Source: Methylotenera sp. (GTDB lineage Bacteria > Pseudomonadota > Gammaproteobacteria > Burkholderiales > Methylophilaceae). Taken from it: a stretch of DNA of 64,000 nucleotides. This document shows, in pieces, positions 36,058-46,200 of this stretch (positions are counted from its first letter, which is position 1; the number at the start of each line of letters is the position of its first letter). The position numbers and the translations under genes were made by a program. The notes under the pieces are model-generated. The model was not told the DNA's origin, made no database searches, and saw nothing but the letters and a program-made list of their open reading frames with translations. Location of the stretch: contig JABFQV010000008.1 in the NCBI GenBank assembly GCA_013141495.1, positions 1-64,000 on the forward strand, read 5' to 3'.

Positions 36058-36312
<255 letters not shown>

Positions 36313-36318
36313 TAGCAA

Positions 36319-36348
36319 ATGTAAGCGTGAATAAATTTTCGCTTACAT
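36319..36348 (+). terminator. Hairpin after the ferredoxin gene
   Basis: ATGTAAGCG and CGCTTACAT form a 9-bp stem with a 12-base loop. There is no strong T-run after it, so it may be a weak terminator or an mRNA 3'-end stabiliser. Confidence 0.4.
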
Positions 36349-36375
36349 CAATAATTCAGTAAAAGGGGAATAACT

Positions 36376-36765
36376 ATGCGCATGCTACACACCATGCTCC
36401 GCGTTGGTAATCTGGAACGCTCTATTAAGTTTTATACAGAAATTCTAGGCATGAAGTTGTTGCGCCAACATGACTTTCCAGACGGAAAATTCAGCCTGGC
36501 TTTCGTAGGTTACGGTGCTGAAAGTGACCATACCGTGCTAGAGCTGACCTATAACTACGGCGTTGAAAGCTACGATATGGGCAAAGCTTATGGGCATATT
36601 GCGATTGAAGTTGATGACGCCTATAAAGCCTGCGAAGCCGTAAAAAACGCAGGTGGCAAAGTCGTGCGTGAAGCTGGCCCCATGATGCACGGCACCACGG
36701 TCATTGCCTTTGTGGAAGACCCTGATGGCTACAAAGTGGAGTTCATTCAGGCAGGCACTTTCTAA
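36376..36765 (+). CDS. gloA: Lactoylglutathione lyase (glyoxalase I)
   Basis: A 129-residue VOC-fold enzyme that isomerises the methylglyoxal-glutathione hemithioacetal. It begins [30 protein letters not shown]; metal-ligand positions include His5, the Glu in [11 protein letters not shown], His in [10 protein letters not shown] and Glu in YKVEFIQ. The pattern matches the Ni2+-dependent bacterial type. AGGGGAA precedes the ATG. Methylglyoxal detoxification fits general metabolism. Confidence 0.96.
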   Translation: MRMLHTMLRVGNLERSIKFYTEILGMKLLRQHDFPDGKFSLAFVGYGAESDHTVLELTYNYGVESYDMGKAYGHIAIEVDDAYKACEAVKNAGGKVVREAGPMMHGTTVIAFVEDPDGYKVEFIQAGTF

Positions 36766-36781
36766 ATTTTTTTTATTGCCA

Positions 36782-37075
36782 ATGCCCGGCGCACAAAAAG
36801 ACAATTGGTATCTATATTTGCTGGAGTGCAATAACGGTGCCTATTACGCAGGCATTACCAATAATTTAGAAGCCCGCTTTGCTACTCATATGTCAGGCAA
36901 AGGCGCGCGCTACACACGAGCTAATCCACCGATTAAAATAATGGCTTCAACATCATACCCAGACCGTTCAACTGCTAGCATCGCAGAAGCGCAGTTGAAG
37001 AGCTTGCCCAGGCATAAAAAGTTGCAGTTTTTTGAACGTAACTTATTGCGTAGCCTAGACAATAGCCATGAATAA
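36782..37075 (+). CDS. GIY-YIG nuclease-domain protein (UPF0213/YhbQ type)
   Basis: A 97-residue stand-alone GIY-YIG domain: [28 protein letters not shown] carries the YxYxL...YxG pattern with the catalytic arginine in LEARFATH. The family is widespread and its physiological DNA substrate is not well defined. The track start would lie inside gloA; the ATG at 36782 gives the normal length. It overlaps the next gene by 8 bases. Confidence 0.9.
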   Translation: MPGAQKDNWYLYLLECNNGAYYAGITNNLEARFATHMSGKGARYTRANPPIKIMASTSYPDRSTASIAEAQLKSLPRHKKLQFFERNLLRSLDNSHE

Positions 37076-37310
37076 AGCCGAGCTAATGTCAGCAGTCAAT
37101 ACCGTGCTGGATGGTGATTGGGATGCTGCACACAAAATTGCACAAAATCACAGTGACAATACCTCTAACTGGTTGCACGCAGTTTTACATAAAATAGAGG
37201 GTGACAAGTGGAATAGTCAATATTGGTATGCACGCACGGCAGGCCACACCTATGAAGATTTTACAGATGTGATGCAAGAGCTGATTGTGATTAAAGACAG
37301 CTTAAAATAA
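37068..37310 (+). CDS. Conserved small protein of unknown function
   Basis: An 80-residue acidic, helical protein: [52 protein letters not shown]. It contains many Trp/Tyr/His residues and no signal peptide. I have the impression of a conserved hypothetical family but cannot name it. Coupling to the GIY-YIG gene (8-base overlap) suggests joint expression. No motif points to a function. Confidence 0.75.
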   Translation: MNKAELMSAVNTVLDGDWDAAHKIAQNHSDNTSNWLHAVLHKIEGDKWNSQYWYARTAGHTYEDFTDVMQELIVIKDSLK

Positions 37311-37335
37311 AGCTTTTTATTGCTAGGTTCTGATG

Positions 37336-37370
37336 GTAATAAGCTGGGATATACACTCGGCTTATTACTT
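37336..37370 (+). terminator. Hairpin after the small unknown gene
   Basis: GTAATAAGC and GCTTATTAC form a 9-bp stem around a 15-base loop, ending in TTTATG. It is a plausible but weak terminator between convergent genes. Confidence 0.4.
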
Positions 37371-37441
37371 TATGAATAAATACTGAAGGTCAAAAGGTTT
37401 GACTTTGAGTCGTGGCCGATGCGGTTTTACTGCACCTTGGT

Positions 37442-39277
37442 TTACTGCGAATCGCGTGCCACAACGGGCTCAGCGCCAATCACACGGTTACGACCCGATT
37501 GCTTTGCCAAATATAACGCAGCGTCAGCGCGTGGCAAAATGCTATCGGCATCTTCTCCAGTCACCCTCTCAGCTACACCAGCACTAAAAGTGATGAGTAC
37601 GCGTTCATTGTTATGCAGAAAAAAGTTTTTGGTTAGCTCGCGTTGTAACCCTGAGATTACCTCTACTGCATCATCTTGTTTTGAGCCGGGTAATAGAATC
37701 ACAAACTCTTCACCGCCGTAGCGTGCTAGCACGTCAGTACTGCGCAAAATGCCTTTCACTACCTTTGCCAAGTGCGCGAGGGCTTTGTCGCCTGTGGAGT
37801 GACCTAAAGTGTCGTTAATTTTTTTGAAATGGTCAATGTCGAGCATAGCGAGCGAGAGTGCCGTGCTATGTCGGTCAGCACGCTCAAATTCTCTGGTTAA
37901 GGCCTCGTCCATGCCGCGCCTGTTCAATGCGCCGGTTAAAAAGTCCTCGTGTGCCACTTCGCTAATGTAATCAAGTTTGACGGTGAGTTCAACAATTTGC
38001 TTCTCTGCATATTCTACTTTTTTCTGCGTTTCTTGCAGGGCTTCATGGTTTTGTTTAGCGTCTTCGTTCATTGCGCTGATGTCGCCGACCAAGCTTTCGA
38101 GAATGCTGCTGAGTTCTGCGATGTTATCAGTTGCGTTAATTTGGTCGTGGTAGGTTTGAATTTTGCTTTGATAGCTTCCAGTGCTGACGGTGATGTCTGC
38201 CAAGCGGCTTACAAAGGTGCTGACCATGCTTCTCAATGTTTCTTTTGCGGCAAGTAGTCCAGGCTTGATGTTAGATTGCTTGAAAATTAACTCTTTCAGG
38301 CTACTTTCAGCATTGTAAACAGCATCGATGTTAAGCGGTTTGGAAATAATCTCTTGAACAATCGCTAATTGGCCGTGCAGCCATTTATCCTCAATGGTGA
38401 GCTCGCCCATGCTGGAAACCAGCAGGCGCAGTATCTGTATTAGCGCTTCTTGCATGCGATGCTGAGAGTCGTTTTGCATCTCAGCGCGTAGCAATGTGGA
38501 TTTTAACGCATCGTTCAGTTTGTCCACCTCTTCAATGGTTTCAGCCGCTTCCGCACGTTTAATGAGCGCTTGGATTCTGGTGAGCGCACTAGGTATTTCT
38601 GCAAACTGAGGAGCAACCACTAAATTGATTGTTCTAATCAGCATGTCGCGCCAAGCCGTTGCAACTAACTTTTTGTTGTCGTTGTTACTGCTAACAGCAC
38701 TTGCCTTATGCGTTATTACGGACGGTGTTGATGGTGCTGTGGTGGAGCTTGATATTGCAGAAGGCAAAGCGGCTGGCGTTTCGATGCCTGCTTGACCGTC
38801 GCCCCATGAGGTGATGAGCGCCTGGATTTTTTGACTTAACTGGGCGGGGTCATTGCCAAAATGGATGATTACTTGGTTAACCCCCTCTTTTTTTCGGCTC
38901 AGGGTTAAACCACTATGGTTGACATCAAGCTGCTTTAGCAAATAGCGTAATAGCGCACCCCAGTTGGCGGCATCACCTGTACCCGCAGTCGATTGAAGCA
39001 GAATTCGTAATTGTGCTTCTAAATTAGATGCGTCTTGCCTCTCGATTAAAGTTGCAATTTTTTTTGCGATAGACGTGTATTGAGGGTTATTTTTACTTTT
39101 CTCTTGCAGTACTTTTTCAAGAGAAGCGTTGAGTATGGCTGACTGTTTGCTAGGCTGGATGCCGGAAATTTCCTCGTAAACGCGACGATAATTTTCAGGT
39201 GTAGGTGGACTTTGGATTTTAGAAAGCTTAATAAGCGTTTGACGTGCTAATTCTAAAGGTGTTAATTTCTGTTCCAT
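37442..39277 (-). CDS. Diguanylate cyclase (GGDEF) with long N-terminal regulatory region
   Basis: A 611-residue soluble protein. The C-terminal GGDEF domain carries DFLTGALNRRGMDEA, LDIDHFKKINDTLGH and an active-site RYGGEEFVILLPG (near residue 520). The autoinhibitory I-site RSTD lies five residues before GGEEF, so it should make c-di-GMP and be product-inhibited. The N-terminus (ELARQTLIKLSKIQSPPTPENYRRVYEEISG) is a conserved helical module of unknown ligand found in other cyclases. A coiled coil of about 40 residues precedes the catalytic domain. No membrane segment is seen. Confidence 0.92.
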   Translation of the reverse strand: MEQKLTPLELARQTLIKLSKIQSPPTPENYRRVYEEISGIQPSKQSAILNASLEKVLQEKSKNNPQYTSIAKKIATLIERQDASNLEAQLRILLQSTAGTGDAANWGALLRYLLKQLDVNHSGLTLSRKKEGVNQVIIHFGNDPAQLSQKIQALITSWGDGQAGIETPAALPSAISSSTTAPSTPSVITHKASAVSSNNDNKKLVATAWRDMLIRTINLVVAPQFAEIPSALTRIQALIKRAEAAETIEEVDKLNDALKSTLLRAEMQNDSQHRMQEALIQILRLLVSSMGELTIEDKWLHGQLAIVQEIISKPLNIDAVYNAESSLKELIFKQSNIKPGLLAAKETLRSMVSTFVSRLADITVSTGSYQSKIQTYHDQINATDNIAELSSILESLVGDISAMNEDAKQNHEALQETQKKVEYAEKQIVELTVKLDYISEVAHEDFLTGALNRRGMDEALTREFERADRHSTALSLAMLDIDHFKKINDTLGHSTGDKALAHLAKVVKGILRSTDVLARYGGEEFVILLPGSKQDDAVEVISGLQRELTKNFFLHNNERVLITFSAGVAERVTGEDADSILPRADAALYLAKQSGRNRVIGAEPVVARDSQ

Positions 39278-39392
39278 ATAATCTTATTGCCCATGTACCC
39301 GTTTGGGTGATTGTTGCACGACGTTACAATTAGAACAAGTAAGAATATCACAGCCGACTGTATTTATTTGGGTAGGCGCTGGATTCAGACAA

Positions 39393-39421
39393 AAAAAATG
39401 ACCCGATTAAGGGTCATTTTT
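39393..39421 (-). terminator. Terminator of the cold-shock gene
   Basis: AAATGACCC and GGGTCATTT pair around GATTAA; the minus-strand tail is a long T-run (from the A-run at 39391-39398). It lies 18 bases after the csp stop. Confidence 0.85.
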
Positions 39422-39438
39422 ACTGGATTCTTTAAGTA

Positions 39439-39642
39439 CTAAACCTTCTGAATGTTAGAAGCTTGTTTACCTTTTGGTCCATCAGTTACGTCGAAAGTAA
39501 CGCGATCGTTTTCTTTTAAGCTTTTGTAGCCACTATCAACGATTGCTGAGAAATGTGCGAATAAATCGTCACCACCTGCGTCAGGAGTAATGAAACCAAA
39601 ACCTTTAGAATCATTAAACCATTTTACTAAACCTGTTGCCAT
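39439..39642 (-). CDS. CspA-family cold-shock protein
   Basis: A 67-residue single-domain OB-fold RNA chaperone: [34 protein letters not shown] contains RNP1 (KGFGFI) and RNP2 (DLFAHF). Such proteins melt mRNA structure. The gene has a spacer of roughly 350 bases to the divergent IF-1 gene, so a long 5' leader of the type that regulates cold-shock mRNAs is possible. The particular Csp paralogue cannot be assigned. Confidence 0.96.
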   Translation of the reverse strand: MATGLVKWFNDSKGFGFITPDAGGDDLFAHFSAIVDSGYKSLKENDRVTFDVTDGPKGKQASNIQKV

Positions 39643-40012
39643 ATCTTATTCCATACTCTTAAAAAAGGGAGACACCCTGAAAGTTCGGGTTTTTAAACAC
39701 AATCAATCTAAAAAAGACTAAAAGATTAAAAATTCAAACGCCTAGAATGCTTTTTACGGGTAAATAATAGCTGTGTCAAGCATTATTTTAATTATTTCTA
39801 TAGGGTTTCTATAGAGGTAGGCTGTTTTTTTTAGTTTAATCATGCTGTTAGCTTGCATAATTGAGCTTGTAGGGCTATAGTTCGCTCCGCGTTTGGTAGT
39901 GCTTACGCTATTGTATATTTTTTCCACTATTCCTGCGGTTTTAATGTTGCTACAAACTCATTTAGATTGTTGCTTCAACTGCGGGTCTTAAATGATGATT
40001 GGAGTAATAGCC
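39643..40012. promoter_or_regulatory. Divergent csp / IF-1 spacer
   Basis: A 370-base AT-rich spacer between two divergent RNA-chaperone-type genes. A tandem 9-base direct repeat TTTCTATAG occurs at 39795-39803 and 39806-39814, with 11-base periodicity. No clear sigma-70 promoter was resolved. It must contain both promoters and probably the csp leader. Confidence 0.4.
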
Positions 40013-40273
40013 TTGGCTAAAGAAGAATTGATTGAAATGAGCGGTGTTGTGATGGAAATTCTGCCGGATTCGCGTTATCGCGTAACGTTAGATAACGGTC
40101 ACTCACTGATTGCCTATACTGGCGGTAAAATGAAAAAGAACCACATCCGTATTTTGGCGGGTGATAAAGTGACGCTTGAGTTGTCACCGTATGATGTAAA
40201 CAACGGGCGTATTACTTTTAGACATATTGAAAATACTGGCTCGACTTATACACCAAGAAAACGTACTTATTAA
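40013..40273 (+). CDS. infA: Translation initiation factor IF-1, long second-copy type
   Basis: An 86-residue S1/OB-fold protein that binds the 30S A site. It reads (M)[29 protein letters not shown]...[26 protein letters not shown], with a C-terminal tail of about 14 residues ([16 protein letters not shown]) beyond the usual 72-residue IF-1. The track uses an upstream ATG, but the TTG at 40013 gives the canonical MAKEE start and has GGAG eight bases before it. It is not near ribosomal protein genes, so it is probably an additional copy; divergence from csp suggests a stress or cold role (inference). Confidence 0.9.
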   Translation: MAKEELIEMSGVVMEILPDSRYRVTLDNGHSLIAYTGGKMKKNHIRILAGDKVTLELSPYDVNNGRITFRHIENTGSTYTPRKRTY

Positions 40274-40364
40274 TTAGCGTTGTTTATTAAAAGATGCGCC
40301 TCAATTTAAAGATAGGCTCAATAAAATAACCTTTTTAATTATAAGGTTATGTCAACAATAGTAT

Positions 40365-40394
40365 TTGACATGTATTTGTATCTTTTGATAAAAG
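40365..40394 (+). promoter_or_regulatory. Probable sigma-70 promoter of the metal-efflux region
   Basis: TTGACA (40365-40370) with an extended -10-like TGATAAAAG 16-18 bases downstream, ending 18 bases before the ATG of the small His-containing gene. The -35 matches consensus; the -10 is imperfect. Confidence 0.4.
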
Positions 40395-40411
40395 ATGATA
40401 TTGTGTAAGTC

Positions 40412-40813
40412 ATGTTTCTAGCACTTAATAAAAAGAGTTTGTGGGTTATTGTGATTTGGTTTGCGATTTTGCAAGCTTTTTCGCCGTTTATTCATGGGCA
40501 TTTTGAGGCTGATACACCCGCTCAGGGTGTAGGCTTGCATATCCATATGCAAGCGTTTGAGCAAGCAAATCCGCTCGCTAGTGATAAAGTACATGTACTG
40601 CAAAATGTCGGTGATGCGATACATACTATAGGCGTTGATAAGGCACGCATCATAAGTGTGGATTTATTGCCACCGCCTTTATTTACGGTATTGTTGGTTT
40701 TGTTTTTGTTTGTGCTGGCCACAAAATTTGCCAGACTTAGTTTTGCACGCCCCCTCTATCTTCCTTTATATCTCCGCCCGCAATCTAAACCGCGGGCCCC
40801 GCCTTTTTCCTGA
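40412..40813 (+). CDS. Small membrane-associated protein upstream of czcCBA
   Basis: A 133-residue protein with an N-terminal hydrophobic segment or signal (about 9-26), a His-containing middle (FIHGHFEA, VGLHIHMQAF), a second hydrophobic segment (FTVLLVLFLFVLATKFA, about 90-106) and a basic, proline-rich tail. I do not recognise a family by sequence. Its place directly before a heavy-metal RND operon and its histidines recall the small periplasmic CzcI-type proteins, but this is context only. A 14-base palindrome separates it from czcC. Confidence 0.65.
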   Translation: MFLALNKKSLWVIVIWFAILQAFSPFIHGHFEADTPAQGVGLHIHMQAFEQANPLASDKVHVLQNVGDAIHTIGVDKARIISVDLLPPPLFTVLLVLFLFVLATKFARLSFARPLYLPLYLRPQSKPRAPPFS

Positions 40814-40834
40814 CATAATCAAGTGTTAAAGTAT

Positions 40835-40848
40835 TTACGCTAGCGTAA
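40835..40848. promoter_or_regulatory. Perfect palindrome upstream of czcC, candidate operator
   Basis: TTACGCTAGCGTAA is self-complementary, lies 21 bases after the small His-containing gene and 84 before czcC. A second hairpin (CACCATT / AATGGTG, 40881-40902) follows. It could be a metal-regulator operator; no metalloregulator gene is visible nearby. Confidence 0.4.
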
Positions 40849-40931
40849 GTGCTATTTTGATATTATTTCATTCGACTATTCACCATTGACTAAAAAATGG
40901 TGATAGCTCCAAAATGAAATCAGGAGAGTTT

Positions 40932-42188
40932 ATGCGATATATTTCCCAAATTTTTCTGTTGATCGCGTTACTGCAATCGACAGCTAATATAGCTTTGGCC
41001 GAACCAGTTCAACATGAGGTTGATCATTTTGATGTGCTGACGGTTAATCCTAACCTGCAATTGAACGAGGTGTTAGAAAAAACATTTTTACGTCATCCAT
41101 TACAGGCTACTTTACGATCACGCGATTCAGTCGTTTCTGCCAAAAAACTGGTAGCGAATGCCATGTTGCCAACAGCGCCTGCGGTGAGTTTATTGCATCA
41201 AAACGATGTGTTAGGCAGTGGCCGCGGTGAACGTGAGTGGCAAGCGGAGATGGAACTGCCGATTTGGCTACCTAACCAACGTAATAACCGACTAAAAGTG
41301 GCAGACGCGAGCCAATCGGGCGTGATTGCGAGCCGAGAAAGTTTAAAGTTGCATGTGGCGGGTCAGTTACGTGAGGCGTTATGGGATGTTGCCGCCAATG
41401 ACAACAATCTCGCCTTGGCGCTCAATCAATTAGAAGTGGCTAATAAGCTTCAGCGCGATGTTGAAAAGCGTCATCAGGCAGGTGAAATGGCTAAAACGGA
41501 TGTGATGCTGGCGCAACAGGAAACCTTACGTGCAGAAAAAGACAAATTGCGTGCCGAGGCTGAGGTGATGCATGCGCGACATCGTTATTATTTGCTTACA
41601 GGCATACGTGAATTACCTGTTAGTTATACCGAGAAGCAGTCTGAGCTGGAGGATTACAGTCAATCGTCAATCTGGCTTGAAGCCCAATCTAAGGTGGGAT
41701 TGGCAGAAACAGAGCGTAGCCTAGCGCAGGTAGAAAGCCATGAAAACATGCAGGTGTTATTTAATATGCGCAGTACAAAAGGTGCATTTGATAGCACAGC
41801 CAATGATAGCGTGGGGCTTAAATTGCGTATTCCATTTGGTGGTGAAACGCGTGCCGCGCCAATTAAAGCCGCAGCCGAGCTTGGGGTTGGCAATGCATTG
41901 AGCGAGCGCGAAACGCTTAAATATGCACTGGAGGCGGCTATGCATGAAGCTGAGCATAATTTAAGTGTAAGCCGTGAGGAATTAGCCATTGCCAATAAGC
42001 AGTTTGATATTGCTAAAGAGAGCGTCAGGCTCGCACAAAAGGCTTTTCAATTAGGTGAGGCTGATTTAGTTAGTTTGCTACGCGTACAAGCACAAACTTT
42101 TGAGGCTGAGCGCGCATTTACCACCCGTCAAATTCAAGTGCAGTGGGATATTGCCCGCTACAACCAAACCGTAGGAGTGCTTCCATGA
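40932..42188 (+). CDS. czcC: CzcC-type outer-membrane efflux protein (TolC family)
   Basis: A 418-residue outer-membrane factor of a heavy-metal RND pump: signal peptide (about 1-22, ending ALA), then two alpha-helical hairpin repeats rich in Ala/Gln/Glu (KTDVMLAQQETLRAEKDKLRAEAEV; ESVRLAQKAFQLGEADLVSLLRVQAQTF). The latter is the conserved C-terminal TolC block. AGGAG precedes the ATG at 40932, which I choose over the track start. The last codons overlap the czcB ATG. Confidence 0.9.
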   Translation: MRYISQIFLLIALLQSTANIALAEPVQHEVDHFDVLTVNPNLQLNEVLEKTFLRHPLQATLRSRDSVVSAKKLVANAMLPTAPAVSLLHQNDVLGSGRGEREWQAEMELPIWLPNQRNNRLKVADASQSGVIASRESLKLHVAGQLREALWDVAANDNNLALALNQLEVANKLQRDVEKRHQAGEMAKTDVMLAQQETLRAEKDKLRAEAEVMHARHRYYLLTGIRELPVSYTEKQSELEDYSQSSIWLEAQSKVGLAETERSLAQVESHENMQVLFNMRSTKGAFDSTANDSVGLKLRIPFGGETRAAPIKAAAELGVGNALSERETLKYALEAAMHEAEHNLSVSREELAIANKQFDIAKESVRLAQKAFQLGEADLVSLLRVQAQTFEAERAFTTRQIQVQWDIARYNQTVGVLP

Positions 42189-43288
42189 GTTATTTTTATA
42201 AGCGTTATTTTGTATTGTTAAGTATGGCTACAGTGGCTTTAGTGAGTACCGCACAGGCGGCTGACATAGTCATGACAGCAACGCAACAACAGAGTTTAGG
42301 TGTTAGCGTCAGTGTAGTAGGTAAAAATACGGTGTTAAGTAGCCGTCGTTTTCCTGCCGAAATCGTGGTGCCGGTTGGTCAAGAGCGTGTAGTGAGTGCA
42401 CCGCAATCTGGTTTGCTGGATCAACTCTATGTGGCAGCAGGGCAAAGCGTTAAAAAAGGGCAAGTGATTGCGCATTTAATTAGCCCTGATTTATTAAACT
42501 TGCAGCGAGATTATCTGCAAGCGCAGACGCAAAAAAAGTTGGCAGCAAAAAGTTTATCTCGAGATGCTGAGTTATTGAAAGATGGCATTATTGCGCAACG
42601 CCGTTATTCGCAAACTGAAAGTGCGCATGAAGAAGCAAGTGCGGCATTAGCTCAGCGTAAGCAGGCTTTAAATTTAGCGGGAATGAATGATGTTGCTATT
42701 GGTAAGTTAAGCCCAACGTCAGGCATGACGAGTGGTATTAGCATTGTGGCGCCTATGGATGGTCAGGTGTTAGCGCAAATGGTCATCAGCGGCCAGCGCG
42801 TGGACATGGCGATGCCGTTGTATAGAATTGCTAAACTGAACCCGCTTTGGCTAGAAATACATGCCCCGCTTGAAGGTTTGCCGTTTGTTAAACAAGGCAT
42901 GCCGGTGCAAATTCCTAAACTGCAGGCAAGTGGTAAGCTGATTGCGGTGATCCGTAGTGTGAATAAAACAGATCAAACCTTGCACTTACGGGCAGAAATC
43001 ACCAACGGCGCTGAAAAACTATCGCCAGGACAGATTGTTGAGGCTGAAATTAGCCTTGGCGGACAGTCGCAACATTTTAGCGTGCCAAAATCGGCGCTTG
43101 CAAGGCAGGGCGCTACAGCGGTTGTATTTGTGCAAACAAAAACCGGGTTTAGTCCGCTCACAGTAAAAGTTATTTCTGAGCAGGGTGATGAGGCGATTGT
43201 TGACGCGGCATTTAAAGGTGATGAGAAAATTGCAGTGACAGGTATTGCTGCCATTAAAGGTGCCTGGTTAGGTTTGGGTGGCGAATAA
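42185..43288 (+). CDS. czcB: CzcB-type RND efflux adaptor (membrane fusion protein)
   Basis: A 367-residue periplasmic adaptor with signal peptide (about 1-26, ...AQA-ADIV). It has a lipoyl/barrel-sandwich domain split by a helical hairpin (VVSAPQSGLLDQLYVAAGQSVKKGQVIAHLISPDLLNLQRDYLQAQ; ISIVAPMDGQVLAQMVISGQRV) and a beta-barrel region. It bridges CzcC and CzcA. The ATG overlaps the czcC stop (ATGA). It lacks the long N-terminal His-rich extension of Cupriavidus CzcB, so it resembles the shorter CusB/CzcB-like group. Confidence 0.9.
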   Translation: MSYFYKRYFVLLSMATVALVSTAQAADIVMTATQQQSLGVSVSVVGKNTVLSSRRFPAEIVVPVGQERVVSAPQSGLLDQLYVAAGQSVKKGQVIAHLISPDLLNLQRDYLQAQTQKKLAAKSLSRDAELLKDGIIAQRRYSQTESAHEEASAALAQRKQALNLAGMNDVAIGKLSPTSGMTSGISIVAPMDGQVLAQMVISGQRVDMAMPLYRIAKLNPLWLEIHAPLEGLPFVKQGMPVQIPKLQASGKLIAVIRSVNKTDQTLHLRAEITNGAEKLSPGQIVEAEISLGGQSQHFSVPKSALARQGATAVVFVQTKTGFSPLTVKVISEQGDEAIVDAAFKGDEKIAVTGIAAIKGAWLGLGGE

Positions 43289-46200
43289 TGTTAGCTAAAC
43301 TCATTCAATTTGCGCTCACGCAGCGCTTACTCATGCTGATTCTTACGCTAGGCTTGGCGGCGGCGGGCGCGCTAGCTTATCAATCATTACCGATTGATGC
43401 CTTTCCCGACGTATCTTCAACGCAGGTTAAAATCATTATTAAAGCGCCCGGCATGACGCCAGAAGAAGTTGAAGCGCGTATTACCGCCCCGATTGAAGTT
43501 GAGATGCTGGGTATTCCGCATCAGGTTGGCTTGCGCGCGGTGGCCAAGTATGCGCTCACTGACATTACGGTGGATTTTAAAGATGGAACCGATATTTATT
43601 GGGCACGGCAACAGGTGGCCGAGCGCCTGAATGCAGTATGGAGTAATTTACCTGCTGATGTTTCTGGCGGTATGGCGCCGTTAACGACACCTTTGGGTGA
43701 GATGTTTATGTTTACGGTGCAAAGCGATACGCTGAGCTTACAAGAGAAACGTAGCTTGTTGGACTGGGTGATTCGCCCGCAATTGCGCACAGTGCCAGGG
43801 GTTGCCGATGTGAATGCGCTAGGTGGCTTGGTGCGCAGCTTTGAAATTGTGCCAGACAATGCACGTATGTATGCGCGTGGCGTGGCAATTGATACGTTAC
43901 AAAGCGTGTTAGAAAACAATAATCGTAACGGTGGTGCTGGCAGGCTAAGCGATGGCGAAGGTTCATTGTTGGTGCGCGCTGAAGGCGGCTTTAAAACCAT
44001 CGATGACGTTAAAAACACCATTGTGCGTAGCGAGCAGGGCATGTCGGTCAGAATTGCCGATGTTGCCGATGTCCGCATAGGCTCACTCACTCGTTATGGC
44101 GCTGTTACCAGCAATGGCACAGGGGAGGTGGTAGAAGGCTTGGTGTTAGGTTTACGTGGCGCCAATGCACAAAAACTGGTCGAAGGCGTAAAAGCCAAGC
44201 TTGCCGAAATTGCACCTAGTCTGCCTAAAGGTACCAACATCCATGTTTTTTATGATCGCGGTAATTTGGTAGAGCGTGCAGTACATACCGTGACTAAAGC
44301 ATTATTAGAAGCCGTGGTGTTGGTGCTGATATTACTGGTATTGTTTTTAGGTAATTTTAGAGCTGCATTGACCATTGCTTTCATACTGCCGCTGTCAGCT
44401 TTATTTACTTTTTTACTCATGCGTAATTTTGACATGTCCGCCAATTTAATGAGCTTGGGCGGCTTGACCATTGCCATTGGTATGTTGGTGGATGCCGCGG
44501 TGGTGGTGGTTGAGAATGTGGTTTCGCATCTGGCGGATACTAAAAAGGCAGGCTCCTTGCCCAGAATGCATATTATCTACCGTGCCGTACGTGAGGTCAG
44601 CGTGCCGGTTACAGCGGGGGTGTTAATTATCATCACCGTGTTTTTACCTTTACTCACTTTGCAAGGGCTTGAAGGCAAGCTGTTTACACCAGTTGCGCTG
44701 ACTATTATGTTTGCCTTGGCGGGGTCGCTGTTTTTATCTCTAACTGTCATCCCCGTGCTGGCTTCATTTCTACTCAAAGAAGTCAGCCATGAAGAACCGT
44801 GGTTAGTGAGAAAAGCGTTAAGCGTTTATGAGCCGATACTTAACTGGTCTTTAGATCATGCCAAATTGATTGTCATCGGTGCCTTTGTGCTGTTAGCTGT
44901 TACCGGCGTTGTTTATACGCAAATTGGTAAAACCTTTATGCCTACCATGGATGAAGGCGATCTGATTGTTGGGGTGGAAAAATTGCCGTCCATCAATCTG
45001 CAACAAAGCTTGCTCACTGATATGAACGTGCAGCGTGCTATTTTAAGCCAAGTGCCTGAAGTGAAGGGCGTTTTTTCCAGAGTTGGCTCAGACGAACTTG
45101 GGCTAGACCCGATGGGCTTAAATCAAACCGATAACTTTTTGATTTTAAAGCCGACCAGTGAATGGCGCATGAAAACCAAAGAAGCGTTAATTGACGAGCT
45201 ACGCAAGGTCATGGCGCAAATGCCGGGTTTGGATTACAGCTTTACACAGCCTATTGACATGCGTGTGAATGAAATGATTTTAGGCGTGCGCGGAGATTTA
45301 GCCATCAAGATATTCGGCCCTGATTTAAAAGCACTCGATGCTAAAGCGCAGCAAATCATCAGTATTTTGGATTCGATTAAAGGCAGCCAGGACGTTTATA
45401 CGCCGCAAAATAGTGGTGTTCAATATCTGCAAATTAAAATAGACCGTGTAGCTGCAGGCAGGCTGGGTTTAGATATTGCTGAAATTGAAAATATCTTGCT
45501 GGCCCAACTTGAAGGCAAGCAGGTAGGTGTCGTGCAAGAAGCCCAAAAACGTACGCCAGTGTTGCTTCGCGGTAGCGTAGATTTACGTGCGTCACCGTCA
45601 GACTTCGGCAACTTAATGCTCACGCTGTCTAATGGCACCAACGTGCCACTTTCAGCCGTGGCTAAAATAGAGCGTGAAGAAGGCCCGGTAAAGGTGGATA
45701 GAGAGCGTGGCGTGCGTATGGTGGTGGTTACCGCCAATATCCGTAACCGTGATTTAGTCAGCTTTGTAGATGAAGCCAGGCAACGCATTGATAGCGAAGT
45801 GAAGCTAGAAGAGGGTTACTCTATTAAATTAGGTGGCCAGTTTGAAAATCAGCAACGCGCTGCGGCTCGTTTAGCTATTGTAGTGCCTGTTGCCATTGGT
45901 TTGATTTTCTTACTGTTGTTCGCTACTTTTGGCTCGATTAAACAATCCTTGCTAATTTTATCTAACATTCCATTTGCCATGATAGGCGGTGTGTTTGGTT
46001 TGTGGATTTCAGGCGAGTATTTATCGGTGCCGGCTTCAGTTGGATTTATTGCTTTGCTGGGGATTGCAGTATTGAACGGCGTAGTGATGGTGAGCTATTT
46101 TAATCTGCTGGCAGCGCAGGGAATGGATCAATTAAGCATTGTGGTTGAAGGCGCAAAGCGCAGACTAAGACCGGTGTTGATGACGGCAAGTATTGCCGCA

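Noticed and set aside
36704-36781. Upstream start of the GIY-YIG ORF inside gloA
   Set aside because: The extra 26 residues are out-of-frame gloA sequence; the ATG at 36782 gives the family length.
40326-40350. ATAACCTT / AAGGTTAT hairpin after the IF-1 gene as an intrinsic terminator
   Set aside because: Short, AT-rich stem without a T-run; it may terminate weakly but evidence is too thin to list.
43596-44090. 164-residue minus-strand ORF inside czcA
   Set aside because: Antisense shadow of the RND pump; composition is Ser/Thr/Arg-rich and matches nothing.
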